A stretch of DNA of 64,000 bases from Stropharia rugosoannulata. Its lineage: Eukaryota > Basidiomycota > Agaricomycetes > Agaricales > Strophariaceae. Position numbers and translations under genes: made by a program. Every line of letters begins with the position of its first letter. Positions within the stretch are counted from its first letter, which is position 1. The DNA lies in NCBI GenBank assembly GCA_028532985.1, contig JANCIK010000004.1, forward strand, positions 2,418,001 through 2,482,000, in the 5' to 3' direction. Of the stretch, positions 1 to 11,035 are shown one piece after another. Under the pieces are notes generated by a model. That model saw only the letters and a list, made by a program, of their open reading frames with translations, had not been told where the DNA came from and searched no databases.

Positions 1-24
1 CCATGAGGTAGGGCAAGTGATCTA

Positions 25-917
25 TCAACGTCTTTTATTTGCGCTTGGGGGTGGAGGCAAAAGAGGTATCGGTGCATTCTTCGAGCTTGACGTAGATGAG
101 GCAGTGGACGATCCAAGTAGGCTTGTCTCCGCACTGGTGGTCTTGTTACGCCCAGGAATATTGATGGAAAAGGTTTGACCTTCCTTCAAACTGTAATCTT
201 TCTTTGGACCGGTAGGGACGTGAGGACTGGCTTCCTGTGATTCCTCTTCTGGAGGATTCAAAAGTGCCTTTTGACGCCTGTCGGTATGTCAGATGCAATG
301 GCGCGGAGAACAATATAACAAATACACTTACTTGGTGTAGTCCTGCAATGCAACATCTACAGCATTCAATGAGAATCAATAATAAAAAGGTACGCCAGCT
401 GTAACTTACTGAAATCGAAGCTATCGGACCGCTCAGCAAATCCTAGTCCGATATAGGCTTTCTTTCCGGCATCTTCAACACGTATAACGAAGTAACGCGA
501 TGAATCAATAACAGCCTCCACGGATGGTCTTGCTATGTCATAATCGGCTCTCACAAACACTGCGCTTGGGTGAATGTTATGTTATTAAGTCCAGAAAAAT
601 TTGCATACATTCTCCTAAAGGACAGTAAAAGACGTACTAGAGTTGATAAACGAAATGCTTACCTGTTTGAGGGTCCTCCAAATTTAAAGCAGCCCCTTTC
701 GAATTCTGGGTGATGCGCAGCCTTCCCTTCCAAAGAGGAGCTGCCAGGTCACCCCAGTCATTTGCTCTGTAGCCTTCATTGGCGTTCAAAGGAGGGATTT
801 TATATACTAAACCGGCAGCCCTAGTCAATTCCTTTAGGGGTTGCTAGATTGACGTTCCAGACCTGATACTTCGCGAGCGATATACAAGACGGAGTCGATA
901 TCTTCCTCGATATCCAT
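25..917 (-). CDS. NECAP-like adaptin-ear-binding coat-associated protein
   Basis: Likely endocytic accessory protein that works with the AP-2/clathrin coat. Four exons can be joined on the minus strand. Exon 1 starts at 917 with a short acidic leader ending in YIAREVS. Exon 2 gives [18 protein letters not shown], the signature of the NECAP PH-like fold (DUF1681), followed by a WKGRLRIT strand. Exon 3 holds the family core [19 protein letters not shown] and [12 protein letters not shown]. The last exon continues DVALQDYTK and then becomes a low-complexity Ser/Pro tail ending in NKRR. In animals the tail ends in a WxxF motif that binds adaptor ears; I see none here, so partner contacts may differ. 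The gene is divergent from the CSN8-like gene, with 277 bp between start codons. The family call is firm; the coat role is inferred from the family. Confidence 0.86.
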
Positions 918-1194
918 CTTCGGTATGCTTTCAGTTTTCGGTAAAGGTAGCTTTGATGGAGTTTCGAGCTATCCGACGTTGTTCACCAACGTGGCTGATC
1001 AATTGTGGATCAAGATGGATTAAAGTCTGCACAGCTTTGCTCCTTAATGTACTTGCTGAGTTCATAATTCATCTTCCTCCGCCTTCCCATCACTGCAAGT
1101 AATCAACTTACTTGTGTAACCGTCTGTTGGCTCCATTTTCGGCAATATCTTGCTATAATCAATCCCTTTCATCTTTCATTGAGTATACGACACT

Positions 1195-2264
1195 ATGGTG
1201 AACGGTCCTCCGACCCCTCCTGCCACTACGTCTACCGAGCTACTCGATGCGGAAAGAATCACATTGCCTGTGGCAGATAGACCTGCAGCAGATACCTTGG
1301 CAGCTACTCCCATACAGAATGATAATATATTAACAACAGAAGTCTATCAAAGAGTGAGGCATGTGTTTGGGTCAGCTATTGCTCAAAAGGACTATCAAAG
1401 CCTGGTCCGAGCTGCTGAAGAAGCAGATATCCTTGTATGTGTTCCGTAGCACTCGAATATCAATCCTTGCGCATATACTGATCCAGTCTTTTAGACTTCG
1501 AATGACCACCAAACAGAACGCATGTTGATCGTGGCTCCGTTGGTGCTGGCTCATCTCATCAATGATACTATGTAAGTTATAGTGCTAAGACGAAAGCCAC
1601 ATCTTAACATATTCCAGTCCCCCAGCTCGTTATGCTCTCCTCAGACTTCCAGGCAACCTGGCATCTCTACCATTAACCAAAGCTTTATCTGCATTACTCG
1701 TATCAACAATGAACAGACAAAATTCTCAGGTTTACGAACAAACTGCCTCGTTAACTTCTCTAGTATTACAACAAGACTTCTTTGACAAAGATTTTGTGCA
1801 GCAGATTGTAGATCTTAGTTCTGCTTTCCTAGGTGATTTTGTTATATATATCTATGCTTTCACATAAGGCTAATGATGCATTAACAACCCCAGAGCAATT
1901 CCGCCACAGAACAATTAGCTTGCTATCGAAAGCCTACATATCGTTGCCGTTGTCATCTGCGTGCAACTATCTTGGTTTACCAGGTGAAAATGTCGTGAAT
2001 GGTGAGTTTTATGGCTTCGCCTACACCTAGATAGACCCACATACTTTTTTGCAAGCGGCCGAAAAATATGGTTGGTCGTACGATTCCTCGTTACAAGTGT
2101 TATATCCAAAACAGGAGAAGGCTGCAGTAATTCCTATGCACAGTTCCTTGGGTAAGCCTGAGTACAGGCAGCATACACCATGTCACTGACATTGATGGGC
2201 AGGCTTTTCGTCGCTGAGCACGTTTCAGCAAGTAGCGGATAGTGTTGCGCGCCTAGAAGGATGA
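1195..2264 (+). CDS. COP9 signalosome subunit 8-like protein (CSN8/PSMD8/eIF3K family)
   Basis: Probable subunit of the COP9 signalosome, which removes Nedd8 from cullins. Six exons join in frame. After a Pro/Thr-rich leader comes a helical repeat region (YQSLVRAAEEADIL, then a run LIVAPLVLAHLIND) typical of the CSN8/PSMD8/eIF3K fold. The winged-helix end is visible as QFRHRTISLLSKAYISLPLS followed by a predicted NxxGxP-like turn (YLGLPGENVVN). The protein ends in STFQQVADSVARLEG, a coiled C-terminal tail that CSN8 relatives share. Introns are 50-65 nt. The family is well supported; choosing CSN8 over PSMD8 or eIF3K rests on the C-terminal tail and on recall, so it is less certain. The stop lies 78 bp from the end of the convergent gene downstream. 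Confidence 0.65.
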
Positions 2265-2342
2265 TGCGCGGATACTCTTATTAGCAGAGCTGTCATGATT
2301 GATAACCAAGCTATGATCGTCATGTTTGTCCGTCTTCAATCG

Positions 2343-3338
2343 TTATCGAATCATCTGCATAATTTTTTTCGTGCTAATCCGGAGACACTTTGCGTAATAC
2401 GGGCTGGGTAACGTTGACCGCGGTACACGAAAAGGCGGTTTGCGCTGCAGGTACCGGGAGGCATACATAATGTCTTTCTTGACGTTTTGTGACATCCACC
2501 GTAGGTCTACGGTCTGATATTTAATGAAACCTTTGAAAGAGGTCTTGAGGATGCGCGGTATGTAGGGCTTCACAAATGGACCGTAATTGATTAAGTCATC
2601 ATCGAGGAGGATAGAATCTGTGTTTTCCGGAGTCAAGCTAAAGGCGTTTGTAGTATCCCCCGCCCAATGTTTTAATCGCCCTACGGTGTTGCGAATTTTC
2701 CAGCTGTCACGCGCAAGCATCTATGATTTCGATCCACTAAATTAGTGCCAAATCGAAGGACTTGGAAAGACTACGAAACGTGCCTGTCTCCTCAGGCTTG
2801 AAAATGCCCTGATACGCTCTAATTCTTCTAATGGTACTCGAGCTGGAAAGTTTGAAGCAATGACGACTTCAACTTGCGTTGGCAGAGCAAATAAAAAGCT
2901 GGACAAATCATGTCCAAAAGCTCTAGGTTTTGTTTTAATGCCAGGGATGTTTATAGGCCATTTGGTTGATCCCATTGGCATAGCGAATGTTCGAGCGATG
3001 TTATTCAGGACTTGATGATACATCGCGCCACCGAAGGTAGTCAATAGAAAGACTTCATAGTGATTTTGCCCAACATGCCTATTGATGACACAAAAGCGTA
3101 AGGGAGGCTGATAAATTGCATCGTATCGTTGTTGTTCAAAACGTCGCAGTGGTAACCCGAGCTCTATAACATTATCGTAAAACGTTCGCTCGATGCCACC
3201 GCGGCATACAGCTATATCTCCGGGTTGGAAAGTAGGTGTATCTAAAGGGTATGCACATGAATTTGACATATACTGGAGTGTACGCCGAAGCCTTTCCCAT
3301 CGTAGGTCAAGGCCGGGTCTTTCTTGTAAAGGATGCAC
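2343..3338 (-). CDS. hypothetical fungal protein, probably two exons
   Basis: I do not recognise this protein. Exon 1 (about 3338 down to 2788) reads through YMSNSCAYPLDTPTFQPGD, then a well-structured segment with FCVINRHVGQNHYEVFLLTT and a FAMPMGSTKWPINIPG stretch that looks like a conserved loop. A plausible intron runs from a GTAGTC donor after RRQARF to an acceptor just before an ATG near 2720, with a CACTAAT branch site in between; it joins in phase 0 to MLARDSWKIRNTVGRLKHW and a 125-residue basic C-terminal part. Without splicing the two parts would be separate frames of about 198 and 125 residues. No signal peptide or membrane segment is visible. The frame is long, codon-balanced and lies between convergent and divergent genes, so I treat it as real but of unknown function. 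Confidence 0.45.
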
Positions 3339-3892
3339 CTAAAATCAGAATAATTCGGACGCAAGTGAACAGAGAAAGCACTAACTGGACATCTCCGAAT
3401 ATTGAGACTATGGAATAGCCGTTGAGATAGCTAGGGGGACATGAACGCGAATAGGAAGTAATTAGTTTGTGCGGTGTTCGAAGAAGTTGTTGGCTGGTTT
3501 TGGGCTGGTTGTTGGTCGCTCTGAATGCATCAATACAGTTTACGTAAGCTTAACGCGGCCATTATTGACTCAACATCAATGCATCAACAATGACTCTTAA
3601 CTCCTACTCAACTGTTTTCTTCAATCCCACCTCCTGCTGGCAATACATGCAGTGAAATTGACCTACTGAACACGCTGTCTGAAACAAATTACCTCTTCAT
3701 CGATCCTTAATAATATCCCCTTAAATCAGCATCATAAAATCGCCTAGCATCTTGCTCTCATCCTGTGCTCTCGTTCTCCTAAGTGGCCTGACAGTTGCGC
3801 CAAACAGACAATTCAAACGCGTAAACTATACATATACGGGCGCCATTTACCTTTGTTACTCTTAAACATACTGTCGATCCTTGTATTCCGAT
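3339..3892. other. intergenic, divergent promoter region
   Basis: AT-rich spacer between the unrecognised minus-strand gene and the UBLCP1 gene. It holds one TGACTCA heptamer at 3566-3572, a match to the Gcn4/Cpc1 consensus; in a window of this size several such matches are expected by chance, so I give it little weight. No coding or RNA feature seen. Confidence 0.5.
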
Positions 3893-5630
3893 ATGGATAC
3901 AGCATCTACTGCACCAATCGAAGTAAGTATATTGTTTGTGCAAGCAACTTGCTGAACATGTTGAAGATTCTCACTGTATAACAGGGTAGCGAAGAAGTCA
4001 TGGAACAGTGGAATGAGCTTGAATTCACGTGGGCAGGCAAGTCATTCAAAATCAAGGTGCCCGACTCGGATAGGTGTGGTCATAACTGGTAGTTATCTAG
4101 ACCGTACTGAAAGGCGCCTTCCTAAGAATATACGATTTCAAATTGGCTTTACACAATGTCACTAAAGTCCCTAGTGAACGTCAGAAAATTTTAGGTCTGG
4201 TGAAAGGGAAACTACCCTCGGATGAGACCAGAATGTGACAGCCTTGATTACTGGGTATACAACCGTTTTGCTCTTCGTGCTGATCAACGTTTGCTCTAGC
4301 GCTGACCTGCGTCTCCCAAACGGCAAGAAATTTACACTAATAGGAACGCCTGAAGGCGAGGAAATCAAAGACCCTTCCCGTTAGTGGCACTTCTGAGTTT
4401 CCTCATCTCAAAATCGATTTACTGGTGTGGACTTTGCGTAGAGATTGGATCCCTTCCTGACGTAGTAAATGACCTTGACGTCGATTTTACGGAGAACATG
4501 GCAGCAAGCGACCGTTATCAACATGATGCCAGAAATATCCGCAAAGTTCAGGAAGCGACGAAGAACCTCCAGATAAACATTATACATCCGCTCCGTGAGG
4601 GCAAAAAACTCCTGGTCCTTGATATAGACTATAGTAGGTGACCTGCGTTTATGATTTCTTCGATTAACTCATAATATCCCGAAGCCATTTTGGATACTAA
4701 ACCTTTAACGTCAGGCAGCTTGCCGCCTGCAGAATGTGCAAGGCCTGGTCTTCATGAATTTCTTGAGGCGATATACCCATACTATGATAGTGCGCAATCA
4801 TGTATTCTCATTTGACGTAGCTCTGAATTAGGGTGAAATGTTTTCTTTAGTATGTATATGGTAAGTAATTTTTTCCCCCAATGCTATATCTACTCATTCT
4901 TATGCGACGTGTTTGGTTCTGTAGGTCTCAGACAAGCTGGATATGGCTGGAAACCAAGTTGGTGGAGCTCGGAATGATTGGTGCGCAACGAAACTATCAG
5001 GTAAGAACATAAAATCTGTGGTCGCTTTAACATTCGTAATTTCACATTGTAGATATCATTTGGTATTTATCTCTCTCAACTATCTGTAAACATCTTGACA
5101 TTCTGCCTTAGTGCTCGACAAAACTTGCATGTTTACTGTCTTCACGGAAAGGGATAATAAACCATGGACACATTCCGTTAAGGCTTTGCAAATCATCTGG
5201 AATCATTTTCCGCAATTGTTAGTACCTCCAAAATGACAACTGTGCTTTACATAACCCGACCCAAATGGTTTTGCAGTAGTTCGAAGAATACGATTCATGT
5301 TGATGACTTGGTAATTTCCTCAGAGCAACTTGACTTCTAAGCTAAACTGTACCGTTCTCTGATAGAGTCGGAACTTTGCCTTGAACCCAAAAGAAGGCCT
5401 AAAGATCTCCGCCTTCAAACACGCTCACACCACGGAAGCTTTGGCAGACCGTGAATTGGAGAAACTTGCTCGGTACATGCTGCACATTGCAAATTGCAGT
5501 GATTTTACAACCCTGTCTCACAAGGTCAGTACTCCTTTTTTAACGATCTCCATCAGTTACAGAATAACTAAACCAAATACCTCATTAGCATTGGAAGAGC
5601 GTAGTGAAAAGGCTAAGAAGTGATCACTAA
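3893..5630 (+). CDS. UBLCP1: ubiquitin-like domain-containing CTD phosphatase (UBLCP1)
   Basis: Nuclear HAD-family Ser/Thr phosphatase that in animals dephosphorylates and restrains the 26S proteasome. The N-terminal ubiquitin-like domain (WAGKSFKIKVPDSDR, then RIYDFKLALHNVTKVPSERQ interrupted as LGLVKGKLPSDE) is followed by a linker with DVVNDLDVDF and the core LREGKKLLVLDIDY. The catalytic DxDxT motif is split by an intron: DIDY comes from one exon and the Thr codon is completed across the junction, giving an intact DIDYT. Downstream motifs match the family: PGLHEFLEAIYPYYDI, WIWLETKLVELGM, SSKNTIHVDDLSRNFALNP and a C-terminal HWKSVVKRLRSDH. At least nine exons, introns of about 50-60 nt. 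The family and order of domains are clear. Role at the proteasome is taken from animal homologues. Confidence 0.9.
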
Positions 5631-6146
5631 ATGGATATCCTACAATGCTATCAGAAGGATTCGGCCTGTTACTAGGGAGCGGTAAATTGGGTACTCATTG
5701 ATCTATACTTTTTCTTGCTTTGCTTCGGTTGATATCATACATACGTGCATGGACTACAAATTCATTTTCTGCAGACCTTACATTATACGAGTGTTCAAGT
5801 AACGTTTGAATATTATATATCATCGGTGCATTCCGCAAGCGTCAGTAAGTATGGCTAAATATAAGCATACCAAGTCGAACATAGAACGGAAGGTTAAACC
5901 ACGATTATGTTTGCTGGTACTCTTCGTCTGTCTTCTGTAATCTTATTCAAGCATAGTCTAGGCGCTCACGACTCACGAGTTTAAATTTTTTGGCGGAGCT
6001 TTCAAGTTTATCAAGTACTCTTATGAACGTAAGTATCAAGATCTGCTGACTTGAGAATGCTGCTTCGCTGGCTCATGGGAAAGATCCCACTTACAACAAT
6101 CACAATACTCATGCGCTCGGCAGTACAATGTTAGCCGGTTAAGAGT
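5631..6146. other. intergenic spacer
   Basis: Tandem (same-strand) spacer between UBLCP1 and the Nudix gene. It is AT-rich and holds no frame with protein-like composition and no recognisable RNA. Confidence 0.5.
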
Positions 6147-7446
6147 ATGTTGTGTCTCCTACGAGCACATTTCATCGACAAAACGAAGCTCAGCAGATCA
6201 ATTTGGAGAGTTATGTCTACAGCTTCAAGAACAACAGCAGCTCCAAAGTCTGTTCCCCCAGTTCCTCGTCCCTCAGCCAGTCTCGTAGTGGTTAATGGTC
6301 GGAATGAGATCTTGTTGGTCCATAGGAACCCTAAAGCGAGCGCTTTTGGGGGCATGCATGTACGTCTACCCGTACAATCCATGTAGAGGCTCAACAGAGG
6401 CTCCAAATTGATGAATGACATCCCTTATTGTTGATATAGGTCTTTCCAGGGGGTAATATGGATAGTCAACAAGACGCGTCTCTCTCAATGACAGCCATTA
6501 GGGAAACATTTGAAGAATCTGGTCTCCTTTTAGCATCGCCAGTTCCTCCAGCCACGGTTCCCTCTCACGAAGCTCTGGACGAGTCGCGACTGTCGATTCA
6601 CCAACAGAAGCTGAATTTTCAAGCCTTTCTTGACGCCTATCAACTCAAGGCTGACATCAATTTACTGATGCCTTTTACTCAATGGATTACCCCTATTGGA
6701 CCACCAAAGTATGCTCAGGTTGCCATATGTATAGTATGCGTTATACTCTATATTCAACGCTACTTTGTTGTGCAGACGTTTTCACACCCAATTTTATGTG
6801 ACGTTCCTATCATCAGCGCCTTCGTCAGGGTTTTCATCTGGATCCAAGGAGGAGAGATTGCCAACACACGGTATGTTACGGTATTTCCATGGACCATTTT
6901 GCAAATGGGTCGCCATTCAGAATTTGTTGAATTAAGATTTTACTTTAGATGGTGGCCAAGAAGTGATTGAAGCCCGCTTTGTGCACCCCATGACAGCGCT
7001 TGACGAGTGCCGTGAAGGGAAGTTGAATTTTATGCCGCCTCAGTATTACATACTGGCAACTCTGGCCGATATTCTGAAGGGTTCCGAGAATACCTCGGAT
7101 CAGAGACAGAAAGTGGAGGCGTTGTCGCAGGGGCTATTTGGTCGAATGGTAATCAACCCAAGAAAAATTGGCGAGGATCAGACAGGACGTGCGATTCTTT
7201 CGTACGAAGGTGACGAGATACGCGGTGGAGCGCCAGGTCGTCGCCATCGTATGCTGGTCAAGTTAAATGGAGCGGTAGGTCCCTTGCGCATATTGAGTCG
7301 TGCACATTAGCTAAATAACCTATTTCCATCGTGATTCGTTGCTACTCCGCCCTGATTAGGCATCGAGTGAATTAAACATGATACGCAACTTCGACATATT
7401 CACGGAGATCGAGGAGCATTGTTTCTCTGTTCCCCATAAGCTCTAG
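6147..7446 (+). CDS. NUDT19-like Nudix hydrolase
   Basis: Nudix hydrolase of the NUDT19/RP2 type, whose animal members cleave CoA esters. Four exons join: SASLVVVNGRNEILLVHRNP and FGGMHVFPGGNMD lead into the Nudix helix AIRETFEESGLLL, so the REUxEExGU core is complete; as usual in this subfamily the box is stretched by an insertion after the GG. Later exons give PFTQWITPIGPPKRFHTQFY, a strongly conserved strand of the family, then GGQEVIEARFVHP. The final exon (7360-7446) is joined in phase 0 and ends the protein with RNFDIFTEIEEHCFSV; reading through instead would stop at 7310 with an unlike tail. Start: the ATG at 6147 has A at -3 and adds 22 basic residues that could be an organelle presequence; the in-frame ATG at 6213 (MSTASRTT) is an alternative. 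Confidence 0.85.
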
Positions 7447-9093
7447 CTTGTACGCTTCAATGACTCTAGCATCGTCGCACAGGGAGTCTCGGGCTCGATT
7501 TTTATCGTTCCGCCTCTTTGGTGGCCATGGACCATGGTACTTGCCCATAGCTCGCACACCTCATCCATTACGGAGGTCTTTCGGTATGCAGTATTCCGCT
7601 GTATCCGGAGTATATTTAGTTTAATCTACTTGTTTGGAAGTGACATTCATGCCGCCAGGCCTTACCAATTTCACGGTGTGAAGTAGGGACGATAAAGTCC
7701 CATTTATCCAAGTGCACTCTGGAGGTCCAGCGCCCAGCATAAAGTTTGCACCCGCGATTCCCAATGTGGCACATATATACACACTTACCTCCGATAGACA
7801 TCATGGGGAAATCTGGCAGAATCTCAATGGGGTCTCGCATTCACTGGGGTTCCGCCCGATTGCATAGTGTTCTCGAAACTCGACGGCGAGAATATTTCAC
7901 CGCTATGTATGTTTGTCAGAGCGACAAGTGTTGGACAAGTGGATAAAATAATGCGCGCGGCTGCGCACGAAGCATACAATATACATACTATGTAAAGATT
8001 TGAAGTATAACTTAAGAACCTTGATTGTGCAGGGACCTGTAAGGAGCTGTACTATGTAGGGAGTTGACAGGGGAAATAACTTGGAAATAACTATGTAAAA
8101 CTGTGCATCCTTGGTGCATCCTACCTTCAAACTTGGGCATGATGCCGACATTGAAACACCCATATGCGCATACATACGATCTAATATGTTTTCATCTGAG
8201 ATCCCCAGTCCCTCCTGGATCCATATGCGCTTAGGGAACTGCAGGGGCAGGTCGGGAAGTACCGCAGCTGCTAGGACGCCACTGGCGCGACACGGCATGC
8301 ATAGATATGCAGTAGGGTGTGCTTGGCCAATTGACCAGTGGATTTAGTCCCAAACAACGCGTAAATCGCTAGGCGCGATACCTGAGGCAACGACGGTGTA
8401 AATGGGTAAAGATACATTACGTTTTATGTATGGCGGCGCGCCGAAGCGCGTCGTGGCATGGCATGCACGAGGCAGCCTGACTCCTGCAAGTATATTCTGC
8501 GTGACGACGCCGGGCAAGCAGCCCGCGCTAAACCGATCCCGGAGAAAGATTGAGTTCAAATATATCTGTTCAGCTGGATATACAGTACATACATACATAG
8601 TACATACTGGACGGGATTAAATAGCTATGCAACGCGAGGCAATCCCTGCCGTCAGAGGTCTTCAATAGGTCTCCGTTCATACACGACCGTGCCCAATCCA
8701 AGTACCTTAAAGATCTAAAAAAAATGCTGGTTTCACGCCAAGTTTCAAAATCAGGATATTATATGGAACTGTTTTATAAAAACAATCGGAAGTAATAAAT
8801 ATAAGTAAGGCTACAGGAGTAAGTACTTAGTACATGATCTAGAGAATGGGGTTCCGGAAGGAACATGTGATATGGCTACAGAATAGATCATTAGGTAGGC
8901 ACGTAAGTTGGGCGTCTAGAAATATAAAAAGATGTGTAGAGCAAAATAAAGATGGGAACAAGAAGTCAAAATCATCTCCTTGTTCCAGACACCGGACATT
9001 CTGGGGAGTTCTTGAAAATAGTTCTCAAGCCAGAAGCTCCAGAAGGGGTAGGTGGGGTTATCGCAGGTGAATTATGGTCGATAAGCAGTGCAT
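7447..9093. other. gene-poor stretch
   Basis: About 1.65 kb without a gene I can support. Frames up to 131 codons occur on both strands but their translations look random (rich in Cys, His, Arg and Met, without motifs) and no splice pattern joins them. Base composition swings between AT-rich runs and short GC-rich patches (for example near 8430-8460 and 8500-8530), which may mark old inserted or decayed sequence. Confidence 0.5.
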
Positions 9094-11035
9094 TCATTCA
9101 TCGAAGAATTGATAGTCGTATGTAACGGCCTTGCCCCAGAAGCTTGGATCGCAGGCGCCTACCGCGACTGAGCCGGACCCACCTAATACGAGAGGATGAA
9201 CATCACTAGTGCCAGCGGCAGTCCAGGTTGGCACACCCGCGGTGTTGGGGTTGCCCGTGGCAAGGAAGGCCTTGTACCGCTTCTGCATCTCAGTTATGAG
9301 GGCTGATTGCGCGGGAGTAGGATTGGGCGCCGTTCCAAACTAAGCAAACACAAAAGAACACTGGAAGTCAGGAACGCAGCCTCTGGGAAGAAGTAGGGTC
9401 ATGCAAGGGACTTACCACTATCATAATATCGTCCTGGTGACAGACGACACCTGGCTGTGTGCAATATGGTACTTGGTCATTCCCTGGGTAGGAGGACCCA
9501 ACGACATATTGGCCGACGTATGCAGTACCGCCATGCTGGACCCAGGTCCGCGAAAAGGTCCAACCGGAGCATCTCCAAATGTAGTCGGTCCCAAGGGTTT
9601 GTAGCTGCGGTCGGCCGTCCACAACGCCGTCAAGCGCTGGAGTGAGAGCGTAGTGCGGCGAAGAGAGGACGACAGCAGCCCTTGCATCCCCAAATGTAAA
9701 TTGGCAAGCATCTGAAAAATTGGACGAAGAGACAGGCCCTTGATCCTGACCATAGATAGTGAACCCTGCCTCATTGAGGACAGTTGTGACCATGATGGGC
9801 TTCTTGACCGCGGGAAAAGGCGCAGTAGAGTCCAGAGGAGTAGTGATAAAGGAGCCGTCAAAAACAGGTCGAATAGGTTCACTCAGAGTAGCTGAAGCGT
9901 CAAGGAAGAAAGCATTATTGAATAGGTCATTTTCGGCATCCAATATGGTGCTTAAAGGAAGTGCATCGAGACACGCCGAATCTGTCCCGCAATTAAGGTC
10001 ATCGCTGAAGAACGACAAGAGGGTAGCCTGAGTTGATTTTTTCAAAAAGCCGTAATCCTTAAAGATAATTCATTAGCATAAAATGCCCAGCCAGTCAATC
10101 TATGTGCATACCATAGGATCAGATTGCAAAATTGCAGACCTAAATAAAGAGGATGCTGAGGGCACTGCAAGAAGCGCTCTGATAGCATTTGCACCGCTGC
10201 TCTGTCCGGCCAGAGTAATCTTGGATGGATCCCCACCGAAAGAAGGGAGTACGGTTTGCAGGAATTTGAGAGCATTGACAGTGTCCTTGAGGGCAAGATT
10301 GGTTTGCCCGTTTGGCGCCATATAACCAAGCTACATGAAATGAGTAGGAATAACAATGGCAGTTTTAAAATAGCTCACAGCGCCGAGACGGTACTGTATA
10401 ACAGCTACGACTGAATTCGTCGCAATTGCGAGCTTCGATCCATCTAGACCAGGGTCTGTGGCTGAGCCGACTATGAATGAGCCACCATGGATCCTAGCAG
10501 AACTGTTCAGTATATGCAGATAGTTATTGAATTTGAACTACTTACCAAACAAGGGTGGGAGCACGGCTAGATGTGCTTAACGCCGGAGGAACATAAAGTA
10601 TCATCGAAAGGCAATCCTCGGTGAATGTCGAAGGGTCCGCTCCGTTCTGCGGACACGTCAGAGGAAGCCCGGACGCGTTTGTTGCTCCAGTACTGCAACG
10701 TATACCGTAAGTATTTGGTAAAACGCATGGCATGAGCTGTCGTACGGGAAGTTCCAGGTGGTCGCCACGGTAGATGGTGCCCAACGAGCAGCGGAGGCGT
10801 ATTTCACAGCGAAGCGGTACGCTCCATCTTGGTCATTAACACCAGTAGCAATTCCAAGCGGAGTTATTCTGGTGATGGGTAGAGAGACCACTGATGGGCA
10901 GAGGAATGCCTTGAGTATTGGTAATTGGCAGAGCAATTTAGCAGGATTGTGATCACCGTTACTGCTGGGAACTGCGGGCAGGGCAGAGACAGGGACGAGG
11001 AGGGCGGCAGCGGCGAGGAGGTTGGAGAGGAACAT
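9094..11035 (-). CDS. secreted type-B carboxylesterase/lipase
   Basis: Alpha/beta-hydrolase of the carboxylesterase type-B family, expected to split esters outside the cell. The protein opens with a clear signal peptide (MFLSNLLAAAALLVPVSALP). The oxyanion-hole motif IHGGSF follows in exon 3. The nucleophile elbow reads GQSSGA, with Gln where most members have Glu (GESAGA). The acid of the triad is probably the Glu in LNEAGFTIYG and the His that in HQDDIMIVFG. Six exons are joined, with introns inside TWNFP, after APTLVW, in YRLGA, after SDPM and after DDIMIV. Cysteines are spaced as in basidiomycete relatives. The C-terminus is YDYQFFDE. It is flanked by gene-poor gaps on both sides. Substrate cannot be read from sequence. 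Confidence 0.9.

Noticed and set aside
3566..3572. TGACTCA heptamer upstream of UBLCP1
   Set aside because: Several such matches are expected by chance in 64 kb, and neither neighbour is an amino-acid biosynthetic gene.
7903..8298. 131-codon minus-strand frame in the gene-poor stretch
   Set aside because: Random-looking composition rich in Cys, Ser and Met, with no motif or neighbouring exon.
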